Below are positions 45,253 to 53,410 of a DNA stretch of 64,000 bases, piece by piece (within the stretch, counting starts at the first letter, position 1; each line of letters begins with the position of its first letter). The notes under the pieces were generated by a model. It saw only the letters and a program-made list of their open reading frames with translations, ran no database searches and was not told the DNA's origin. The position numbers and the translations under genes were made by a program. The stretch is from positions 1 to 64,000 of the forward strand of contig CAZUWF010000008.1 of the NCBI GenBank assembly GCA_964624065.1, given 5' to 3'. The DNA is from UBA7960 sp964624065 (GTDB lineage: Bacteria; Bacteroidota; Bacteroidia; Bacteroidales; UBA7960).

Positions 45253-45800
45253 GGCACCCCTTTATTGCTTTTCACAATATTATATATGGCCTTTTGGGCC
45301 ACGTTTCGTGCAAAACCGAGCATAACTAATGCAGATAACGCTTCTTCTTGACTTGTATTGTCTGAAATTGTCATCCCAGCTTCCTTGACAGCGTCTTCTT
45401 TATCGATTTTGTCACGAAGGTCAACCACAATCCTCTGGGCAGTTTTGCCCCCTATCCCCTTGATTGTTTGCAATAACGATGAATTATTGGTTGCTATTGC
45501 ATTTTTAACGTCGGTAGGTGGCAACGACGACAAAATCATTCTGGCGGTATTGGGACCAACGCCGCTAACGGTAATCAAGAGCCTGAAAATATGCCTTTCG
45601 CTGTTGGAGGCAAAACCAAAAAGAACGTGGGTGTCTTCTCTAATAACCTGATGTGCAAATATTTTGACTTGATTGCCAACGTCTCCCAAGGCCGTAAATG
45701 TGTAAAGAGAAATGTGCAGGATGTATCCCACACCGTTGCAGTTGACCACTACGTATGCAGGGTTTTTTTCTTCCAAGACACCAGAAATAAATTCAATCAT
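45207..45800 (-). CDS. ruvA: Holliday junction DNA helicase subunit RuvA
   Basis: 197 residues: an OB-fold domain (MIEFISGVLEEKNPAYVVVN, GVGYILHISL), helix-hairpin-helix pairs (ITVSGVGPNTARMILSSLPP, IKGIGGKTAQRIVVDLRDKI) and a C-terminal three-helix domain (EEALSALVMLGFARNVAQKA) that contacts RuvB. It holds four-way junctions for RuvB-driven branch migration. Upstream of and overlapping sprA; from memory ruvA-sprA neighbours recur in Bacteroidota. Confidence 0.95.
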   Translation of the reverse strand: MIEFISGVLEEKNPAYVVVNCNGVGYILHISLYTFTALGDVGNQVKIFAHQVIREDTHVLFGFASNSERHIFRLLITVSGVGPNTARMILSSLPPTDVKNAIATNNSSLLQTIKGIGGKTAQRIVVDLRDKIDKEDAVKEAGMTISDNTSQEEALSALVMLGFARNVAQKAIYNIVKSNKGVPCSSEFIIKEALKNF

Positions 45801-45824
45801 TTTCTTGCGAATTTAATGTGGCAA

Positions 45825-45832
45825 CAAATTTA
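45825..45832 (-). promoter_or_regulatory. -7 box for ruvA-sprA
   Basis: TAAATTTG on the minus strand, 25 bases before the ruvA ATG. Confidence 0.45.
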
Positions 45833-45890
45833 CGAAGTTAAGAAATTTTAGTTGTCATAACTAATCGGTGTTCGAAATGGCTTTTACCTT

Positions 45891-45933
45891 GCAGGGTGCG
45901 AGGTGCATTTGCTCAATGCGCCTCGCACCCTGC
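45891..45933. repeat. long hairpin between alpha-oxoamine synthase and ruvA
   Basis: GCAGGGTGCGAGG and CCTCGCACCCTGC are exact reverse complements (13 bp), and the loop has a second short pairing (GCATT/AATGC). There is no U-tract on either strand. It is a REP-like palindrome or mRNA 3'-end stabiliser rather than a classic terminator. Confidence 0.7.
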
Positions 45934-45969
45934 GAAATAAATTACAATTATGGCAAAAGGCTTATTGGT

Positions 45970-47217
45970 TTACATTCCGTACATTTCAATTATCTCCTTC
46001 TTGCTTTTGCCAAGGATGTTGTACTTGGCACCAACTTTCTTGAAGGCGTCCAGGGCTTTTTCGAGGTGGTGCATTTCGTGACCTGCCGAAATCTGGGTTC
46101 GGATCCTTGCCTGACCCTGCGGAACCACCGGAAAGAAAAAGCCAATTGCATAGATTCCCTCTTCAAACAAATCGCGCGAGAAGTCTTGCGAAAGCTTGGC
46201 ATTAAAGAGCATAACAGGCACAATTGGGGTGTCGCCTTCTTTCAAAACGAACCCTGCCTCAGTAAGACCTTTGCGCCAAAACTCGGTGTTTCTTTCAAGT
46301 TTATCGCGCCTGTCGGTACTCGCCGACAAGATTTCGAGCACTTTTATTACTCCTGCAACGATAGGAGGCGCTATGGTATTGGAGAAAAGATAAGGCCTGG
46401 CTCTTTGCCTGCACAGTTCAATAAGCTCGCGGCGGCCAGAAACGCAACCGCCAGAAGCCCCTCCCAGCCCCTTGCCAAAAGTGGTGGTTATCAAGTCGAT
46501 TTTGCCAAGAACGCCGCACTTTTCGTGGGTTCCGCGACCTGTTCGACCAATGAACCCACTTGCGTGCGATTCGTCAACGAGCAGCATCGCATCGTACTTG
46601 TTGCAAAGGTCAACCATTTCGTCAAGCTTGGCCGTGTCGCCGTCCATGGAGAAAACCCCATCGGTAACCACCAATTTTAGCCGCCGGTCTCCATGGAGCT
46701 GGAGCTTGCTTTCTAAGTGATCCGAATCTGAGTGCTTGAACGTATCGTGCATTGCGCTGCATAGCCGAATGCCATCAATCAGCGAAGCGTGAACCAGACG
46801 GTCTGAAATTATTACATCATCCTTTGTAAGGATCGCCTCGAACACTCCTGCATTGGCATCCATACAAGAGGGAAAAAGGATGGTGTCTTCGGTGCCAAGA
46901 AACTCGGTAACCAAATTTTCCAGCCTTCGGTGTATGTCTTGGGTTCCGCAAATGAACCTTACTGAGGACATTCCGTAGCCGTGGCTTTGGAGACCCTCGT
47001 GGGCTGCTTGCACAACCTCGGGGTGGCTGGAAAGGCCGAGGTAGTTGTTGGCACAGATGTTTATAACCTTTTTGGGAGAGGCTCCAGTTGGAAACTCAAC
47101 CTCGATATCGGCTGCCTGGGCCGAGTGGATGAATCTTTCTTGCTTGAATAGGCCGGCACCCCTTATCCCCTCGAGCACCCCAGCAAACATTGCCCTTGTT
47201 TTGTCTGAATAAGCCAT
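45970..47217 (-). CDS. alpha-oxoamine synthase, Kbl-like paralogue with dedicated ACP
   Basis: 415 residues of the PLP-dependent alpha-oxoamine synthase family (Kbl, BioF, HemA, SPT), which joins an acyl thioester to an amino acid with loss of CO2 or as a ketone. PLP residues: His143 (LVHASLIDG), Asp215 and His218 in VDESHASGF, Lys249 in TTTFGKGLGGASGG. It is Kbl-like (NICANNYLGLSSHPEV, SVRFICGTQDIHRRLE), but differs from the second copy at 49998 where Kbl has a KAKR-type loop: here the region reads LCSAMHDTFKHSDSDHLE. It also carries a ~15-residue C-terminal tail (ILGKSKKEIIEMYGM). It starts 9 bases after the acyl carrier protein gene, so an acyl-ACP substrate is likely by inference. Confidence 0.85.
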   Translation of the reverse strand: MAYSDKTRAMFAGVLEGIRGAGLFKQERFIHSAQAADIEVEFPTGASPKKVINICANNYLGLSSHPEVVQAAHEGLQSHGYGMSSVRFICGTQDIHRRLENLVTEFLGTEDTILFPSCMDANAGVFEAILTKDDVIISDRLVHASLIDGIRLCSAMHDTFKHSDSDHLESKLQLHGDRRLKLVVTDGVFSMDGDTAKLDEMVDLCNKYDAMLLVDESHASGFIGRTGRGTHEKCGVLGKIDLITTTFGKGLGGASGGCVSGRRELIELCRQRARPYLFSNTIAPPIVAGVIKVLEILSASTDRRDKLERNTEFWRKGLTEAGFVLKEGDTPIVPVMLFNAKLSQDFSRDLFEEGIYAIGFFFPVVPQGQARIRTQISAGHEMHHLEKALDAFKKVGAKYNILGKSKKEIIEMYGM

Positions 47218-47226
47218 ACCTACCTC

Positions 47227-47472
47227 CTATTTGTTTAGAAAAGCTTTTACTAAATCAACTATTTTGTCAACGCTGTCAAATGCCTCAGGAGTGGCGTCAT
47301 CATCGGGGATTGAAATTTTGTACTTGTTTTCGAGAAATCTTTTTAACGAAACCATTGAAAACGAGTCAACAATTCCACCCGAAATTAGAGGGGTGTCGTA
47401 GTTTATTTCGCTGTCATCTTCAACGTATTCTTCAATTACGTATTTCCTTACAATTTCTTTCATTTCTTCCAT
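47227..47472 (-). CDS. acyl carrier protein
   Basis: 81 residues in a four-helix ACP pattern. The phosphopantetheine Ser is Ser37 in GGIVDSFSMVSLKRFLENKY, with Phe in place of the usual Leu after the Ser. The acidic loop SIPDDDATPEAFDSVDKIVD and final helix fit. It is not the housekeeping AcpP (the usual LDSLELVELV is absent). An internal Met4 is an alternative start. Paired with the downstream alpha-oxoamine synthase and preceded by a heptamer tandem repeat. Confidence 0.9.
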   Translation of the reverse strand: MEEMKEIVRKYVIEEYVEDDSEINYDTPLISGGIVDSFSMVSLKRFLENKYKISIPDDDATPEAFDSVDKIVDLVKAFLNK

Positions 47473-47817
47473 AGTGAATCTTTTTTTGATGTAAATAAAA
47501 ATTGTTAATGGTTAATGGTTAATGGTTAATTGTTAATGGTTAATGGTTAATGGTTAATTAAAATTTGACAATTCCATTTCTTTTTGTTCTGGCTTTTCAA
47601 CATTTTTACGTGCTCTTTTTTATTTCTCTCCTACGGGGCTACTGGGCTGTGTGGGCATCATCATTCCGTGGTTTTCGAGGTGCAATGGTTTGCTCATTTC
47701 ACCACTGCTGCCAACAGACCGAATTCTGGAGCTTAAAAAATTGAAACAAACCGCAACCCTCTAAACTCCCAAACAACTAAACTCCCAAACCCATCTACCT
47801 ATCCTCCCAAAAAGGAG
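47473..47817. other. intergenic region with short repeats upstream of acp
   Basis: About 345 bases. It holds the heptamer repeat (47504-47559) and, near 47760-47790, a degenerate direct repeat of AACTCCCAAACAACTAA type. No gene and no TAnnTTTG box are evident near the acp start on the minus strand. Confidence 0.5.
47504..47559. repeat. 8 x 7-bp tandem repeat
   Basis: Units GTTAATG (six) and GTTAATT (fourth and eighth), so the array is two copies of a 28-base block. It lies 32 bases upstream of the acp start on the minus strand, in the 5' region of that gene. The copy number may vary by slippage. Confidence 0.9.
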
Positions 47818-49521
47818 TTAATCGTCTTCCAGCGTAGATGTATCTCCTATTTCTTCACCCCATTCTTTCGCTTTGAGAATACGTCTCATTATCTTGCCGC
47901 TGCGGGTTTTTGGCAGCGACTCAACAAATTCTATTTCTTGTGGCATAGCCAGGGGTGAAAGCTTTTTTCTCACGAAATTCATTATTTCCAGATCGAGGTC
48001 GGCACTGGGTTGGTTGCCTGGTTTTAGAGCCACGAAAGCCTTAACAACCTCCATGTTTACAAAATCGGGTTTAGCAACCACTGCCGATTCGGCAACGGCG
48101 GGGTGTTCGAGCAACGCCGATTCCACCTCAAACGGGCTTACAAGGTGACCCCCGGTATTGATAACATCGTCGTCGCGTCCGACGAACCAAAAATATCCCT
48201 CGCCATCTATTGACGAGCGGTCGCCGGGTAGGTACCAGCCGTTCTTGAATTTTTCGTTGAAAGCCTTTTCGTTTCGCCAATAGGTGCGCATTAATGCAGG
48301 CCAAGTGGGTTTTAGTGCTATAAGGCCGACCTGTCCCGGCTGGGTGAGTGCCTGATAGGTTTGGGGGTCCACCACTGCTGCTTCGATTCCTGGAAATGCC
48401 TTGCCCATTGAGCCGGGCTTGACTTTCATCCCGGGAAAGTTGGTTATAACCATAGAACCGGTCTCGGTTTGCCAGTAGGTATCGTAAAACGGCTTTCCGA
48501 AAACCTTTTCTGACCAGATGACGGCTTCGCTATTGAGGGGTTCGCCCACCGAAGCAAGGTGCCTCAGGCACGAAAGGTCATATTTCTTAACTACCTCCTG
48601 GCCTGCTTTCATAAGCGAGCGAATTGCGGTTGGTGCAGAGTACCACATGGTAATGCGATGCTTTTCAATGAACTTGTACCAAGCCTCGGCCGAAAACCCC
48701 GAATCTAGAACGCATTGTGTTACACCGTTGCTAAAGGCTCCAATTATCCCGTAAGAAGTGCCTGTTACCCAACCCGGGTCGGCAGTACACCAATAAATGT
48801 CGTCATCGCGAAGGTCGAGAACCCACTTTGATGTTAGATATTGCGAAACAATGGAATAATGCACGTGCTTAACACCCTTTGGCTGGCCAGTGGTACCCGA
48901 GGTGTAGTGCAACACCGAAGGTGATTCGGCAGTTGTTGGGCAAATGTCAAAATTCTCTACCTTTGGCAAGGCCTCCAAGTCGAGCATTACCTCGCCGGGG
49001 CCAATTGGCTTGGCCGGGTCGTGGTCAACAATTACTATGATCTCAAGGTTTGGCAGCTTGTCCACTATTTTGCGCACCTTAGGTGCGTGCTTCTTTTGGG
49101 TTATAATTACCCTTGTTTGGGCATTGTCGAGTCGCACGAAAAGGGACTCATCCCCAAAAGCCGAGAAAAGTGGCTGTGCGATTGCCCCAATTTTCAAAAC
49201 ACCCAAAAAACTCAGGTAAAGCTCGGGAATTTTGTCCATAAAGAGGCAAACCCTGTCTTCGGCTTTCACGCCATGGTCGCGCAAAAACTTGCCAATCGTG
49301 TTGGTGTCAACCCGAAGGTCGTTGTAGGTAAAGGTTTTTTCCTTTCCGCCAAGGCCTTCCCAAATAAGGGCTGTTTTGCTCCCTTTTCCCATTTGGCAAA
49401 TCCTGTCGGTGCAATACCATCCAATGTTAATCAGATTGCCGGGTTTGTAATCAAGTTCCCTCTCGGCGATTTCCCAACTGAAATTTTTTAATCTCTCCTC
49501 GTAAGATCCAATGTTTGTCAT
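47818..49521 (-). CDS. acsA: acetate-CoA ligase (AcsA-type acetyl-CoA synthetase)
   Basis: 567 residues of the ANL family. The P-loop is HYTSGTTGQPKGVKHVHYSI; ACS-like features are CTADPGWVTGTSYGIIGAF with the Trp that shortens the acyl pocket, YDTYWQTETGSMVITNFPG, WYLPGDRSSIDGEGYFWFVG and the catalytic Lys in KTRSGKIMRRILKAKEW, a site commonly acetylated in ACS enzymes. It makes acetyl-CoA from acetate; propionate is possible. It is similar in size to Bacillus AcsA (about 570). Between acpS and acp genes on the same strand. Confidence 0.9.
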   Translation of the reverse strand: MTNIGSYEERLKNFSWEIAERELDYKPGNLINIGWYCTDRICQMGKGSKTALIWEGLGGKEKTFTYNDLRVDTNTIGKFLRDHGVKAEDRVCLFMDKIPELYLSFLGVLKIGAIAQPLFSAFGDESLFVRLDNAQTRVIITQKKHAPKVRKIVDKLPNLEIIVIVDHDPAKPIGPGEVMLDLEALPKVENFDICPTTAESPSVLHYTSGTTGQPKGVKHVHYSIVSQYLTSKWVLDLRDDDIYWCTADPGWVTGTSYGIIGAFSNGVTQCVLDSGFSAEAWYKFIEKHRITMWYSAPTAIRSLMKAGQEVVKKYDLSCLRHLASVGEPLNSEAVIWSEKVFGKPFYDTYWQTETGSMVITNFPGMKVKPGSMGKAFPGIEAAVVDPQTYQALTQPGQVGLIALKPTWPALMRTYWRNEKAFNEKFKNGWYLPGDRSSIDGEGYFWFVGRDDDVINTGGHLVSPFEVESALLEHPAVAESAVVAKPDFVNMEVVKAFVALKPGNQPSADLDLEIMNFVRKKLSPLAMPQEIEFVESLPKTRSGKIMRRILKAKEWGEEIGDTSTLEDD

Positions 49522-49626
49522 ATTTATTTATTTGTGATTGGTGGGTATTGTGTATGAAAAAGCAAGGGCACGCCGTCTTGTAATCGAAAGGCGGGCTTTT
49601 GGCTTTTTGGGGTCATTTGGTGTGGA

Positions 49627-50001
49627 TTATTTATCTAAAATTACGATGGCCTGGGCTAGCTCATTTAGGTGGGCTAAAGATACAAAAATTTTGGGAAACC
49701 CTAACTTTTCCCACAATTCTTTTGCCTTTCCTTCAAGAATTATCCCTGGTTTTCCATTGGGTTCATTAACTACTTGAATTTGCGTGAAAAGTAGTCCTTG
49801 GTGCATTCCTACTCCGAGTGCTTTAAGAAGGGCCTCCTTGGCGCAGAAACGTGCGGCGTAGTGTTGGTACTTGTGGGCCATAGCTTCGCAATAGTCTATT
49901 TCCGCTTTCGCAAAAATGGACTTTACAAATTCGGGGTCGGTCTCCATTGCGTTTTGAACGCGACCAACCTCAATCATATCAGTTCCTAATCCTACAATCA
50001 A
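49627..50001 (-). CDS. acpS: holo-acyl carrier protein synthase
   Basis: 124 residues. AcpS transfers phosphopantetheine from CoA to the conserved serine of ACP. The motifs are GLGTDMIEVGRV at the N-terminus with Asp8, RFCAKEALLKALGVGMHQG with the metal Glu, and FVSLAHLNELAQAIVIL. The start overlaps the end of the kbl gene by 4 bases, so they are translationally coupled. Its presence beside an ACP and two alpha-oxoamine synthases suggests it loads that carrier, in addition to any general role. Confidence 0.92.
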   Translation of the reverse strand: MIVGLGTDMIEVGRVQNAMETDPEFVKSIFAKAEIDYCEAMAHKYQHYAARFCAKEALLKALGVGMHQGLLFTQIQVVNEPNGKPGIILEGKAKELWEKLGFPKIFVSLAHLNELAQAIVILDK

Positions 50002-51194
50002 ATTGCGCCTAGTTTTTTGCCAACCTTGGTAAACTTATCTATTGCAAATTCAACTTGCTCCTTAGAGTGCGCTGCACTAAGTTGAACCCTGATGCGTGAT
50101 TTCCCTTTTGGTACCACCGGAAAGTAGAAGCCAATGACATAAACCCCTTCTTCGAGCAATGCATCGGCAAAATGTTGTGAGAGCTTTGCGTCGTTGGGTA
50201 GGTGTCCCAAGCAAACGGGAACAATTGAATGAACTCCCGGAACGATGCTAAAGCCAGCAGCGTTCATACCCTTGCGGAATAATTGGGTGTTTTCGTATAG
50301 CTTGTCGCGTAGTTCGGTTGACTCGGAAAGTAATTTGATGACCTCGAGTGTGGCTCCTGCGATTGACGGGGCTATGGAGTTGCTGAAAAGGTAAGGACGC
50401 GCCCTCTGCCTGAGCAGGTCAATTATTTCTTGCTTACCCGATATGCATCCACCCGATGCGCCCCCAAGTGCCTTACCGAAGGTAGTAGAAATTATGTCAA
50501 CCCGACCCATAACGTTGTGGTACTCGTGGGTTCCTCTACCAGTCTTGCCAACAAAACCCGTGGCGTGCGAATCGTCAACCATAACAAGGGCATTGTGCTT
50601 TTCGGCGAGGTCGCATATTTTGTCAACGTCGGCAATAATCCCATCCATTGAGAAAACCCCATCGGTTACAATTAGTTTGAAGCGAGAACCTGAGGCTTCG
50701 ACCAGGTTTTTTTCAAGGTCGGTCATATCGTTGTTCTTGTACCTGAAGCGCTTTGCCTTGCATAACCTCACTCCATCAATTATTGAAGCGTGGTTTAGCT
50801 CGTCGGAGATAATTGCATCTTGTTCGCCAAGCAATGGTTCGAAAACGCCCCCGTTGGCATCGAAGGCCGATGAAAACAGAATAGTGTCTTCCATACCCAA
50901 AAAATTGCTGAGGCTTTTTTCCAAATCCTTGTGCACTTTTTGGGTTCCGCAGATAAACCTCACCGACGACATACCGAAGCCGTACTTGAAAAAGGTATAG
51001 TTGGCAGCAGCCATTACCCGTGGGTCGCTCGAAAGCCCAAGGTAATTGTTGGCGCAAAAGTTAAGCACCCTGCGACCGTTGGCCTCGATTATTACACCTT
51101 GCGGGCTGGTTATTACTCGCTCTTTTTTGTATAGACCCGCATCCTTAATTTCTTGTAGGGTTTGTTGAAGGTGGCTCTGAAATTGACCGTACAT
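49998..51194 (-). CDS. kbl: glycine C-acetyltransferase (2-amino-3-ketobutyrate CoA ligase)
   Basis: 398 residues, close to E. coli Kbl length and sequence: NFCANNYLGLSSDPRV, SSVRFICGTQKVHKDLE, LNHASIIDGVRLCKAKRFRY, ATDGVFSMDGIIADVD-like FSMDGIIADVDKI, VDDSHATGFVG, and STTFGKALGGASGG with the PLP lysine. It forms 2-amino-3-ketobutyrate from glycine and acetyl-CoA, or the reverse after threonine dehydrogenase; no tdh gene is in view. First gene of a run that continues with acpS and acsA. Confidence 0.93.
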   Translation of the reverse strand: MYGQFQSHLQQTLQEIKDAGLYKKERVITSPQGVIIEANGRRVLNFCANNYLGLSSDPRVMAAANYTFFKYGFGMSSVRFICGTQKVHKDLEKSLSNFLGMEDTILFSSAFDANGGVFEPLLGEQDAIISDELNHASIIDGVRLCKAKRFRYKNNDMTDLEKNLVEASGSRFKLIVTDGVFSMDGIIADVDKICDLAEKHNALVMVDDSHATGFVGKTGRGTHEYHNVMGRVDIISTTFGKALGGASGGCISGKQEIIDLLRQRARPYLFSNSIAPSIAGATLEVIKLLSESTELRDKLYENTQLFRKGMNAAGFSIVPGVHSIVPVCLGHLPNDAKLSQHFADALLEEGVYVIGFYFPVVPKGKSRIRVQLSAAHSKEQVEFAIDKFTKVGKKLGAI

Positions 51195-51225
51195 TGGTTG
51201 ATAATTTTGTTGTTACTTGAAGGGT

Positions 51226-51233
51226 CAAAAGTA
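51226..51233 (-). promoter_or_regulatory. -7 box for kbl-acpS-acsA
   Basis: TACTTTTG on the minus strand, 31 bases before the ATG; predicted start near 51219. Confidence 0.5.
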
Positions 51234-51432
51234 GTTAAAAAAAGGTTTATTGGCTTAGGGATTGAGAAGTTGAGAAGTAATTGACAAATAGGATTGGGAG
51301 TCCTCTCTGATCACCGCGCAAAAAGCATATACCCTTTGGGAAACATTGGTTTTATTTGTGAGGAAAATGGGCTTTGAGGTCTTTTTTTCAACTCTCAATG
51401 CCCTGAGGTAATTTCAATTTTAAACTTCAGGG

Positions 51433-52569
51433 TCATCTTGTTTCTCCATGAAAAAATGCTTCGATCAGTTCGCATGCACTGTCAATATCATTATTGGTTA
51501 GTTCATAAAAGAACGGCAGTCTAATTATCGTTTGTGAATAGCGTACCGAGTTGGGTAATTCCCGACCGTCGTGTGTCCCCATATAATATTGGGACAGGTG
51601 AAGTGGCAAGTAGTGAAAAACGGCCAAAAACCCGTTTTCTTTCAAGTGCATTATTAATCCATCTCTTTGCTGCCGGTTGTTGCACAAAATGTAAAACATA
51701 TGGGCGTTGTTTGTGGCAAAGCCATCAATATATGGGAGGGTGATCAAGTTTTTGTGGGCAAGGGGCTTTAGGTTTTTGTAGTATCTTTCCCAAATGTTCA
51801 GCCGGCGTTCTTGGATTGATTGTAGGTTTTCCAGTTGGGCAAGCAAGAAAGCTGCGATCATATCTGAGGGCAAGAATGAGCTTCCAACATCAACCCAACC
51901 GTACTTGCTTGCCTCGCCTCGGAAAAATTCGGCGCGGTTGGTGCCCTTCTCCCAAATGATTTCGGCACGTTTTGCAAATTGTTTGTCGTTTACCACCAAC
52001 ATTCCCCCCTCGCCACATTGTATGTTTTTGGTTTCGTGAAACGATAATGCCGCAAAGTGGCCCAAACTACCCAGGGGCTTGTTATTGTAATAGCTGTCAA
52101 TGGCCTGCGCGGCATCTTCAATAACAAGGAGGTTGTGCTTTGATGCAACCTCCAGGATTGCATCCATATTGCAGCCCACCCCTGCGTAGTGCACCGGAAC
52201 TATGGCCCTGGTTTTTGATGTAACCAAGGTGTCGATCAGCGAAACATCCATATTGGGGTTGTGCTGATTGCTGTCAACAAAAACAACTTTGGCGCCGCGT
52301 AGCACGAAAGCGTTGGCAGTAGAAACGAAAGTGTATGATGGCATTATTACTTCATCGCCCGGCCCTATGTTAGCAAGAATTGCAGCCATTTCAAGCGCAT
52401 CGGTGCAACTTGTTGTAAGCAAACATTTTTCAAATCCAAACCTCTTTTCGAAAAAGTTTTGGGATTCCTTGGTGAAAAAACCATTTCCCGAAACGTGTCC
52501 AATTGACACCGCCTCTCGGATGTAGTCGATTTCCTTTCCTGAAAGATATGGCTTGTTAAACGGAATCAT
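51433..52569 (-). CDS. wecE: dTDP-4-amino-4,6-dideoxygalactose transaminase
   Basis: 378 residues of the DegT/DnrJ/EryC1 aminotransferase family, closest to RffA/WecE. It makes dTDP-Fuc4N from dTDP-4-keto-6-deoxyglucose. Motifs are MIPFNKPYLSGKEIDYI at the start, TTSCTDALEMAAIL, VIMPSYTFVSTANAFVLRGA, IEDAAQAIDSYY, and SFHETKNIQCGEGG with the PLP lysine. An acetyltransferase of WecD type follows downstream in the same direction. No rmlA or rmlB gene is in the window, so the dTDP sugar comes from elsewhere. Confidence 0.92.
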   Translation of the reverse strand: MIPFNKPYLSGKEIDYIREAVSIGHVSGNGFFTKESQNFFEKRFGFEKCLLTTSCTDALEMAAILANIGPGDEVIMPSYTFVSTANAFVLRGAKVVFVDSNQHNPNMDVSLIDTLVTSKTRAIVPVHYAGVGCNMDAILEVASKHNLLVIEDAAQAIDSYYNNKPLGSLGHFAALSFHETKNIQCGEGGMLVVNDKQFAKRAEIIWEKGTNRAEFFRGEASKYGWVDVGSSFLPSDMIAAFLLAQLENLQSIQERRLNIWERYYKNLKPLAHKNLITLPYIDGFATNNAHMFYILCNNRQQRDGLIMHLKENGFLAVFHYLPLHLSQYYMGTHDGRELPNSVRYSQTIIRLPFFYELTNNDIDSACELIEAFFHGETR

Positions 52570-52693
52570 ATTTGATTTTGGGAGGTGGTTGTTAGGTGAA
52601 ATGGCTATGTTAATAGTGGTTATTTATGGTTCGCTTCAAATTCGTGTTACGCCCCCAGGCAGCATTCTGTTGATGTTTAAATTTGCAATGCCT

Positions 52694-53410
52694 TTAAAGC
52701 CATAGGTGATAAATGTTAACTCTCTCCGATGGGTTCAAGCCGTTTTTTTCATAAAATTTGCAGGCGGCAATGTTGGCTTCCTGAGTTGAGGCCTCCAGTG
52801 TTTCAATCTTGTTTTGTTTTGCAAAACAAACTGCCGTTTTCAATAATGCCTCGCCTACCTTTTTGCCACGCACATTTTTCGCAACTCCTAGCAACCCCAC
52901 TTTGGCGGCATTGGTCGAGAGCTTCAGAGTGACCAACCCAAGAATTTCGTCATTCAATTTGAAAACAAAAACTTCATCATCGAATTTGCCTTCAACGGCG
53001 TTTGTGATCCATTGCCGGTAAAGCCTGTTGCAGGCATTATTGCCAAAATTCTCGTCAATCCTGAACCTAGAGAGTTCACTTGTTTGCAACGCTATTTCAA
53101 TCATTGCCTGGGTTGGTTTACTTTCCCCAAAAATGAAAACATTTGCGCAAGAAGTCTCAAAGCGGCTGGTTGTTTCAACGCAATACTTAACCTTTTGGTC
53201 AACCAGCATACCACCTGCCTTTTTAAGGGCTTCTTTTCGTATTAAATCATCGGGCGGTACGAAACAATATGCAACTTTTACACTTTTGGCTCGCATTTCT
53301 AGAATTGTGTCTTGAAGTCTTTCAGCACAAAACGAATCGCCCAACTTGGCAACCTTGAATCCGAAAAACTCCGAGTCCCATTGAAGTATTTCAAAAGGTC
53401 TTATCATCAA
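52694..53410 (-). CDS. wecD: WecD-like dTDP-fucosamine acetyltransferase
   Basis: 238 residues. The N-terminus ILQWDSEFFGFKVAKLGD matches WecD, and the C-terminal GNAT half has LGVAKNVRGKKVGEALLKTA (RGxxxG/A) and EASTQEANIAACKFYEKNGL. It would acetylate dTDP-4-amino-4,6-dideoxygalactose to dTDP-Fuc4NAc. It overlaps the upstream GT2 by about 20 bases and precedes the aminotransferase on the same strand. The gene order matches a Fuc4NAc sugar route. A different acyl group is possible. Confidence 0.82.
   Translation of the reverse strand: MMIRPFEILQWDSEFFGFKVAKLGDSFCAERLQDTILEMRAKSVKVAYCFVPPDDLIRKEALKKAGGMLVDQKVKYCVETTSRFETSCANVFIFGESKPTQAMIEIALQTSELSRFRIDENFGNNACNRLYRQWITNAVEGKFDDEVFVFKLNDEILGLVTLKLSTNAAKVGLLGVAKNVRGKKVGEALLKTAVCFAKQNKIETLEASTQEANIAACKFYEKNGLNPSERVNIYHLWL

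Noticed and set aside
47504..47559. CRISPR-like array
   Set aside because: The units are 7 bases with no spacers, so it is a simple tandem repeat.
49998..51194. Serine palmitoyltransferase assignment for the second alpha-oxoamine synthase
   Set aside because: Its motifs follow E. coli Kbl closely along the whole length, so Kbl is the simpler call; the doubt is kept only for the ACP-linked paralogue.
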